DNA of 64,000 nt from Cladorrhinum sp. PSN259 (lineage: Eukaryota; Ascomycota; Sordariomycetes; Sordariales; Podosporaceae): positions 1 through 64,000 of the forward strand of contig MU867139.1 of NCBI GenBank assembly GCA_033725935.1, in the 5' to 3' direction. The translations under genes were made by a program, and so were the position numbers. The notes below the pieces were generated by a model. It was not told where the DNA came from, searched no databases, and saw nothing but the letters and a program-made list of their open reading frames with translations. This document shows, piece by piece, positions 56,220-64,000 of this stretch; the stretch's first letter is position 1, and each line of letters starts with the position of its first letter.

Positions 56220-58157
56220 CTCGACTGAGATGGCAAAACACTTGAGCTCGCCGAAAGAACCATATATTAGCTGCAATCCTCCGTGGAGATTACGTCCAAC
56301 CCCTCCTCCGTCCACATTCCGTTTGATCCCTTTTTTTTTCTCTTTTCTTCTTTTTTTCAGGTCAAAGCTAGCGGTCAGCTGATCCGGTCCTACAAAATGT
56401 CCCGTCTTTGAAATAACTCACTTACTCTTAACAATGAATCTTGCTTTCGTCAATGTTTTTGACGTGATTATGACACCCCTGTGTGCAGCACACCATGTGA
56501 CTTTTCACTACAATCTGCATAATGAAATCAATCAAGCTTGTCAGGTTATTTGATTGATTGCTATTGATATATTACTTGCAATAAGAGGGGTCTCAAACAT
56601 GTTTCATATCGTAAAATTCTATCGGTCCTATGTAATCATCCGCACCCCGTATTTATGGCGCCATTAAGCGTGTTTCCTGTTACTCCTCAGTATTAGACAG
56701 GTAGATGTGTCCCGGTCCCCTTACATCCCGCATCTCTTCAGTCCTTTTTTACTTCTGCGCATGAAATTGCGTAAGAGGACAGCTGATTATCTATCGTTTT
56801 ATCAAGCCCGAAATTATTATTTTGACGATACAATACTACTATTTCAAAAATCTTAATGTAAACGACTTTTATCGGTTTATATAAATTTATACAGAGGCCC
56901 TTTTTAGCAAGATTGTTATTATCATACTCAAGTGGTTATCGCAACTTATAGTTATCTCTCGATAAATACTTTCTCTTCGACCTCCGGCACGTCGACTCCC
57001 AATCCACAAGCCTCTCTCCATACTGGTCATCAGTTCTTGATCTCTGCAACGAATCAGTCAGGATCTAACCCGGTGGATGGGGTGATTGGGTTGGAGGAGA
57101 AAGTGGAGGAGGGCGAGGAGGATGATCATGGGGATAATGGAGATAAAAAAGCGGGCGGGAAAGGGTGGACGTTTTGTCCCGACAAGACGAATACGCTGGG
57201 CCTGTTGTGGTGATGTGGTGTTTGTATCATACCAAGTGAACGGAGCCTGGGAGAGAGAGAGAGAGAGTTTTTCCGGGTGAAGAAAAAAGGTGAAATTGAT
57301 GGACTTGGAGCAGTCATCAAAGACGTCTTGGCATTGGCTTGTATGTTGATATACGGGTTTATTGACCTATGTCATTATCTCATCTTTGAAGAGAATATCA
57401 TATCACAGAAAAGAGGAGTATTTTTATGCTTGCGCACCTTTGGATTTTGTGCCTCATGCTGTGCTGCGTCAATGTGGAATTTTGTGCTGACAATAAAGAT
57501 GCTCACCGACCAGTCAGGATCCAGAAATGTGAAGGTGAGCAGATTTCGAGGTTGCATTATGGTTGTGTTCGGCGCCATATGAGCAAGTTTCGGCAGGTGA
57601 GCACGTTTATGCCGACTAGTAATATATCGATCAGGAAAAAAAAAACATGCAAGGGATGTCTGGCTCGCCCCCGCAGAAAAAGGACTGGGAAAATAGGCGA
57701 AATGCAAGCCACAAAAGCTGCAATCTGTCTAGGTGACTTCCGATGACTAAAACCAGGTAAAGGTTGATGGAATTATTGTGCTTTGCCGAGACTGACAGAG
57801 TATTTTGAGTGATGCCGAGAGCGCACGTTTTGTGGGGAGGCGAGGGCGGTGGGAATGCACCCCGTAAAACGGCACAAGCGGGCTGCGACCCAAGCCGGTT
57901 GCATGAGATACCCATGTATATAGCCCGGCATTCGGGGCGGGAGCCGATATTAATACAACAGGAGAGGCAGACGCCGTGTTGTTTGTGGTCCAGCTGGTTT
58001 CTGGTTCGGTGTTTTGTATACCGTTCCTCCTTTTGTTCGTCGACGATTTCTGTTTCCCTTCCACAGAGAAAGAGACAGATACCCCTTCTTGGTGAATCTC
58101 AAGGTTGAATCAACGCTATTGAAGACAACAAGAACGATAATTCTCGACGGCGGCAAC
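56220..58157. other. AT-rich spacer of 1.9 kb
   Basis: No gene was recognised. The 56700-56930 stretch is especially AT-rich, and a GAGA microsatellite lies at about 57251-57267. Short open frames (for example 56932-57213 and 57426-57746) lack domains and credible splice partners. The last part holds the ferric reductase promoter. Confidence 0.5.
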
Positions 58158-60290
58158 ATGAGACCAGGCCTCACGGTTGCGGGCTTGCTCGCCCTCTCGA
58201 GCCCAGCGGCGGCACTCATCGGCTATGGCATAACCATGTACGACCCATCCTGTGCGTTTGGTTGCTACGATTCCATCTCTGGGTATATGTTGGAGTGCTC
58301 GGTGCATGAACATGGATCGACAGGCGCACACAGTCATGGTGCGGGAGGACCAACATCTCCAGAGTGTCGAAGCGGAGATACCCCTTTCCTGACAACTCTG
58401 GCGCACTGCATCAAGTCAACATGCGATCCATCCACTCCAGTTTGGAAGATCGAAAAGTTCTGGACCCAGCAGGCTACCGGCAGCAAGACAGTGGCTCCCA
58501 AATGGAGTTACGGCGAGGCTCTAGCTCAAGTCGAGGAGCCTCCTACCATCCAAGTCAACACTACCGATATGCTCACCATCACGTCGTTGGTGGATCCTGA
58601 GACAGCCAAAACCAACGCCGTGACGCGGGAGTATTTCGAGTATGCCGAGACGATTCATTCTCGATACGGGTAAGTCTTTTGTGTTCTTGTGTGCCTTTGA
58701 CAATCCAAATATCTAACTTGAGTTTGCAGCATCATTCTTCTGGTTGTTGGGTTTGGCACTCCTGTGTTCTTCTCCCTTCTCAACCACCTGCCGTTCATGA
58801 ACGGCCTGTATGACAAACTCAGGCCATATATTGTCTACCCATCAATTATCGGATCATATCATGTTCGGCCGCTCCCGTATCTCCTCGGCAATGCCCCGAC
58901 AGTGGGCCAGACGCTTTATGTCCTCATGTTCCTCGCCCTGAACATCATTCTAGGAGCAGCCGGGTATCGCTCTATCCAACCCAACGCATGGTTTGCCACG
59001 CAATGGCAGGAGGTCATGGGCTACGTTTCAGCGCGAACTGGTGTCCTGGCATTTGCTCTTACTCCGCTCGTCGTACTGTTTTCCGGACGCAATAATCTGC
59101 TCCTGTGGGCGACGAACTGGTCCCATTCGACGTTCATGATCCTTCATCGATGGGTTGCCCGCATCTACGCGCTCCAAGTCATCGTTCATTCCATCACGGA
59201 GTTGGTGCTCTACATTGACATGGGGGAATATGAGACTGAGTCCAAGACGGAATACTGGATCTGGGGTATCGTCGCCACCATCTTTGTTGTTGCCATGTTG
59301 ATATTCAGCACGCTTTTCCTGCGGCGCTGGTCCTACGAGCTCTTCCTCATCGGGCATATTTTCATGGCAGTCTTTGTGATTGTTGGCTGCTGGTATCACG
59401 TCGAGTTTCTCTTCCAGCGAAAGTGGGGATATGAGTTCTGGCTGTATGCTGCCTGTGCCGTCTGGTTCTTTGATCGTTTCATTCGGGTGTTCCGGGTCCT
59501 AAAGAACGGCGCGAGACGGGCAGTTGTTACCGAGGTAGCTGACGACATTGTTCGGGTTGACGTCAAGGGCATTCGGTGGTCATCCGAGCCGGGAAGACAC
59601 ACTTACGCATATTTCCCCACTCTCAACCCCCTCCGGCCTTGGGAGAACCATCCTTTCTCCATCATCCCTACCGCCCTCGTCCGCCCAGCGCAGCCAAGCT
59701 CATCAGCGGCATCTCAAACTGGATCTGAGGCACCGGCCAATGTCGATGTTGAAAAGGCTCCTGTCACCACCACCACGACCACCACCACGACTGCATCCTC
59801 GAGGGACTCCGCACCTGGCTCGGGTATCACGCTCTATGTTAGAAAGTCTGCAGGCCTGACCAAGTTGTTGGCCAGCCACTCGTCCCTCTTGACTCTGCTC
59901 GATGGGCCATATCCGGATAACCCGACTCGGGGAGTCTTGAGGTCTGACAGACTCATTCTCATTGCTGGTGGCGTGGGTATTACTGGCGTTCTTCCTTACA
60001 TCGCACGCCACACCAACGTCAAGGTGTACTGGAGCGTCCGGACTGCTAGCGAGGGCCTTGTTCGAGACCTGGAGGGCGCACTCTCACAGGTGGAGAAGCA
60101 AGTCAGAATAGGGAGCCGGTTGGATCTTCCAGCGTTGTTGGCTGACGAGGAGAGCGCTGGGTGGAACAGAGTGGGCGTTGTTGTCTGTGGACCTGGTGGG
60201 CTCTGTGACGATGCTCGGGCACTGGTGACTGCCAAGGCGCGGTCCGGTCCCGTTGTGTGGGAGCTTGAGGTCGACGCGTTTTCCTGGTAG
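58158..60290 (+). CDS. Ferric reductase (FRE/NOX-type transmembrane)
   Basis: Two exons, 58158-58669 and 58730-60290, giving 690 residues. A signal peptide (about 1-19) is followed by a Cys-rich lumenal/extracellular segment, then the ferric-reductase membrane domain. Haem-coordinating histidines are visible in the NWSHSTFMILHRWVA and VIVHSI helices and again in FLIGHIF...CWYHVEF. The cytoplasmic half has the FAD motif HPFSI, a Thr-run insertion, the NADPH loop GGVGITG and a C-terminal VVCGPGGLCDDAR. It reduces Fe(III) or Cu(II) at the plasma membrane, the first step of reductive iron uptake. No clear GATA-type iron-repressor site was found upstream. The Thr-run (about 58% into the protein) is a short ACC repeat. 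Confidence 0.94.
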
Positions 60291-61043
60291 GAGGAAACGG
60301 TCTGTTTTGCGAGTTTATTGTATTTAATCATTAAGATACCAACTTTTCATCCTCAAAAGTAATTGTCAATTCCAAATACCTCTTGAATTCATCGCTGCTA
60401 TTGTTGCCTTCGTTGTTGCCGATGCTGCTGTCACCAATCTTGGCGTGATAGATGCAAGACCACGCTTGGCGAGATGGACAGGGAGGTTCCGAATGGAAAG
60501 CTTCCATGGCCCCTGTGGGGGATTCTTTGGTTGCCTAATTTGGCTAGAACGAGTCTATTTAGCGTACATACCTATGCCGCGGAGCAGGAGCAGATCAACA
60601 ACCCCCACCAGGGCAATTCTCCCGACCTCTAGCAATCAGTGGCGTGCTTGTGCAACTGCCCTGGCAAGGATTAGGTTTTCACTTCAGCGAGGATTTGAGC
60701 AAGTTTTCAATCCCACAGCTAGAACACGCCAAGACCAATCTCACGGAAGCAGAACGACGGTCCAAATCGATCAAAATTGGGCAGGTCACATTGTCATTAC
60801 CAATCGAGTTGTTTTTTGATCTTTCCACGGACCGAGTTGGCCCGCAAGGTGCTCGGCAGCTGCATGCCAAGAACATTTTGCTGCCAAAGAGGTGCACGCC
60901 GTGAGGTGTCAACTCCTGACCGCCATGATGATGGTAAGATCACGAGATTGGCCTCTTGGTAGGAGAGGACAAGGCCATATACCTACCTGTAGCTAAGATT
61001 GTGGCTTTCTGCTAAGTCAGTACCATTATTCGGAATCGTGAAA
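60291..61043. other. Intergenic spacer
   Basis: No gene or repeat was recognised. It should include the promoter of the POT transporter that starts at 61044. Confidence 0.5.
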
Positions 61044-63103
61044 ATGACATCTGAGTACGTACCTTAGTTCAGTCTGACTCCCCGCAGACGGGGCTCTAGA
61101 TGTGGCTACCAGACTGATTTTGAGATCACAGAAAAGAAACGCCAACGGCCTTGATCCAAGAAAATGGACCGTTTACATCGACTGATCTAGAGAAACAACA
61201 ATCATCCGAAGAAGAAGTTGTTAAAGATAGTTCGATTGTCAAGTCCAAAGAGGAGGATTCAGCACACGACACCAACCTGTCCCGAGATGCTACCGAAGAC
61301 GAGATAGCCTCACTCCCTCATGTCACTGATAAAATTCCCTTTGCCGCCTGGGCTGTCATTATTGCCGGAGCTGGCGAACGCTTCACCTACTTTGGTCTTA
61401 TCACACCATGGCGTAAGTGAATAACTCATATCCCACTTTTCTGCTGCCTGCCATTGACAGCAACCAGAAAATTATATGCAATATCCGCGGGGAAAATCAC
61501 CGGTTCCAGGAGCGCTAGGACTTGGTCAGGCAACCGCCGTCAATATTTACAACGCCTTCTTTTTATTCTCTTTCATAACGCCCATGGTGTTTGGCTTAAT
61601 CTCCGATATATGGTTGGGAAGGTACAAGACATTGATGCTAGGCCTCTCGTAAGCTCTCCCCCCTCTCTAATTGGCATCACTCCACTCTTATTAACACGGC
61701 GCGCAGGCTATATCTTACGGGATGTGTTATTCTTATTGGCACATCTACCCCGACAGCACTCGATAATGGAGCCGGTATTGGAGGTCTTTCGGCTGCTCTG
61801 ATACTCACTGGCCTCGGTGCTGCTTCAGTCAAGGCAACTTTCGTTCCCTTTCTGGGCGACCAATATCTTCAAGCCAAGCCACGTTTGGTTCGTCAGGCAA
61901 AGGGTAATTTAGTCATTGTTGACGGCCCAAGGACACTACAGTTCATGTACAATGCGTACTATTGGTGAGAAATTCCTGTTATAGCTGCTGGGTCCTGCTC
62001 ATTCTAACTCGTATTGCAGGTTCACCAACGTCGCCTCCATGAGCTCGATTCCCGTCACGTTTCTAGAATGGCATCATGAGTTCTGGTCAGCCTATCTGCT
62101 TGCAGCTTCCGCTTTGGCAATTTCAATAGGCTTATTCGTCTTGTGGTCCCCAAAACTTGGTAAGTCCTCTACATATCAAGGAGCTAGCAAGTTGATGATG
62201 TTAACTATTTCACCAGTCAGGGTCACACCGCAGGGAAATGTTCTCCCCAAGGCCATACGAACTTTGGTGTGTGCTGCAAAGAGCGGCTTCAAGCTGGACC
62301 ATGCGAAGCAGTCGTATCAGCGGACCCATCACAACAGGGAAGTTAAATGGTCCGACAGCTTCGTGGAAGAAATGAAGAAGGGTTTAGTTGCGTGTCGAGT
62401 GATGTAAGTTTGCTAGCCGCCTGCCTCAGAGCCGTTACTGATAATCAATCCCAGCTTCTTTCTTGTTATTTTCTACCTCTGCATTGCGCAGATGTACAAC
62501 AATCTGGTCTCTCAGGCTGGACATATGCAGCTCGGCGGTGTTCCAAACGACATGATTCAAGCATTCTCGGGTGTTGCATGTGTCATTTTTGGGCCCATCA
62601 TTCAAGGTTTTTACGAGTTCCTGGCTCGTCGTAAGATCCCTTTCGGTCCGATAGCCCGAATCACTGCTTCTTTCATCTTCTGCGGTGCTGCGATGGCATA
62701 TGCAGCTGGAGTGCAACAGATGATTTACTCAAGCGGACCATGCTACAAGCATCCTTTTGCATGCCCAGAATCAGGAGGCACGGAACCCAACCATGTGAGC
62801 GTTTGGGTACAACTACCGGTGTACATTCTTCTGGCCATCGGTGAGATTTTGGGCTTCGTAACCGCATTCGAATACGCTTACAGCAAGTCGCCGAAAGAGA
62901 TGAAGACAGTAGTTCAGGCCCTGACGCAACTCACCGCCGGTGTTGCTAGTCTCTTGGGAATGGCTATCAGTCCGGCGTCCAAGGATCCAAACATGGTCAT
63001 TGTTTACTCGAGCTTGGCAGGAGGGATGGGTCTTTCTGCGGTGGTATTTCTCTGGCGGTTCAGGCGGTATGACAAGATAGACAGGCAGCTGAACCAGTTC
63101 TAG
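61044..63103 (+). CDS. POT/PTR2 family proton-coupled peptide transporter
   Basis: Seven exons: 61044-61054, 61132-61412, 61468-61648, 61707-61964, 62020-62159, 62217-62403, 62455-63103, giving 568 residues. The first exon is 11 nt; without it the second exon has no ATG. An acidic cytoplasmic N-terminus precedes about twelve transmembrane helices. Family signatures include the TM1 motif GERFTYFGL, the PWQNYMQYPR loop, the SDIWLGRYKT loop and a degenerate PTR2 signature FMYNAYYWFTN. The MYNNLVSQAGHMQ and YSKSPKEMKTVVQAL regions are also typical. It imports di- and tripeptides using the proton gradient. The large cytoplasmic loop between the two halves is short. Confidence 0.93.
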
Positions 63104-63773
63104 CTTGCCATCAAGGTACCCGAAAATGCAGAGACAGGAGCAAGACTGATTCCACAAACTGGATGAGGGCTCTCCACAATGCACAGCGGCAACAGTGTTA
63201 ACACCGAGTGTTGAGTTCTTCGGAAGCGGATGTCCCAATGTGGCTAGCATTGTATTGTGACGGCTCCTGGTATCAACCCCGCCTTTGGAGATCTAGATGA
63301 CACTGATCTCGGGCCACAGGGTCCCGATGTTAAGCTGCAAGATGCCCGCATGAACCTGGTAACTTGCGCAAAAGGGTGCCACATATTTACGCACTTTTAA
63401 ACTTGCTCACTGTGGGGGTTTCTTGGCTGGCTGGACCTCTGGCGACCAGGGAGAGCAGGGGTGGGTGCGCCGGGTGGCCGACGAGGTACTGTACATCCAT
63501 CAAGGTACCAATGTAACATGACACACCTGTGATCAACTCCATTCAAGCAGCACCTTGATAGTCCAAAAGAATAATCTCACGGCATCAAACCCACGAGACT
63601 CTACTTCCCGAGAACGTTCTGTTGCTCACTCATCACGATTTGAAGCCGTCACATCTTTCTGACCAACTCACCTTCGGTCTCACCTCATTGTCCGCCTCAC
63701 TACGCCTCGTCTCTCTTACCCCTCTCACCTCACTTTGGACGCCACCTCACCTCAAACCATCACCACGCCCACC
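63104..63773. other. Spacer and promoter of the methyltransferase
   Basis: The 200 bases before 63774 are C/T-rich, as in fungal promoters. No gene was recognised. Confidence 0.5.
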
Positions 63774-64000
63774 ATGACCGATCAATCCGTCCCTTCCGGA
63801 CACGCCGTAACGCAATACGCTTCGACGAGCGACAAACTCGCCGCCCGCCTGGCGATACACAACTACAACACCTACGCGGAACCATGGTTCTCATGGGCGC
63901 TCGCGCGCATTCCCAAGACAGGCGACATCCTTGAAGTCGGTGCAGGCACCGGCGCCCTCTGGGAATCTGCATCCCCTGACGCCCTCGCGGAAGCTACCTC
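63774..64000 (+). CDS. SAM-dependent methyltransferase, 5' part only
   Basis: The ATG at 63774 (context CCCACCATGACC) opens 75 residues that run off the window end. Near residues 52-63 the sequence GDILEVGAGTGALW is methyltransferase motif I, which binds S-adenosylmethionine. The short N-terminal helix with YNTYAEPWFSWALARI suits a class I small-molecule methyltransferase. The substrate cannot be judged from this piece. Confidence 0.82.
   Translation, partial: MTDQSVPSGHAVTQYASTSDKLAARLAIHNYNTYAEPWFSWALARIPKTGDILEVGAGTGALWESASPDALAEAT

Noticed and set aside
1..64000. CRISPR arrays, rRNA genes or bacterial operons
   Set aside because: None seen; gene structure is eukaryotic throughout, with introns and single-gene promoters.

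Overview
The window looks like a piece of a filamentous ascomycete (Pezizomycotina) chromosome. The evidence is nearly all split genes with 47-110 bp GT-AG introns, fungal-only protein families (Zn2Cys6 regulator, fungal NLR, highly reducing polyketide synthase, GH30 galactanase, POT transporter, ferric reductase), a eukaryotic tRNA-Gly, and a LINE fragment full of TAG/TAA codons as left by repeat-induced point mutation (RIP). I cannot name the species. Gene models were built by joining frames at splice sites; every multi-exon model given as complete closes to a whole number of codons.

Layout. 1-2.8 kb: RIP-damaged LINE ORF1 and a 653-bp MITE with an intact 8-bp target duplication. 2.9-16 kb: a 959-residue NB-ARC/TPR NLR, an AsaB/CmcJ-type oxygenase, a small disordered protein, an aldo-keto reductase, a fungal membrane protein and a pyroglutamyl peptidase. 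16-21 kb: AT-rich repeat debris against a truncated, frameshifted highly reducing PKS remnant (end of methyltransferase, ER, KR, ACP). 21-27.4 kb: two short disordered proteins, a flavin amine oxidase broken by one in-frame TAG, a tRNA-like element and a cysteine-rich single-pass membrane protein.

28.6-34 kb: three co-oriented genes resembling a small biosynthetic cluster: cytochrome P450, phytanoyl-CoA-dioxygenase-type Fe(II)/2OG enzyme and Zn2Cys6 regulator. A secreted GH30 endo-beta-1,6-galactanase follows. 37-45 kb: a small orphan gene, a Rossmann-fold protein, tRNA-Gly(GCC), an EthD-domain protein, an orphan protein and a GPI-anchored protein. 45-50 kb: a cysteine-synthase/rhodanese fusion facing an ATP-grasp ligase across 951 bp; this divergent pair is the best candidate here for an uncharacterised small-molecule pathway. 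51-56 kb: a polyglutamine AAA ATPase divergent from a protein with an NLR-type N-terminal domain. 58-64 kb: ferric reductase, POT peptide transporter and the start of a methyltransferase cut by the window edge.
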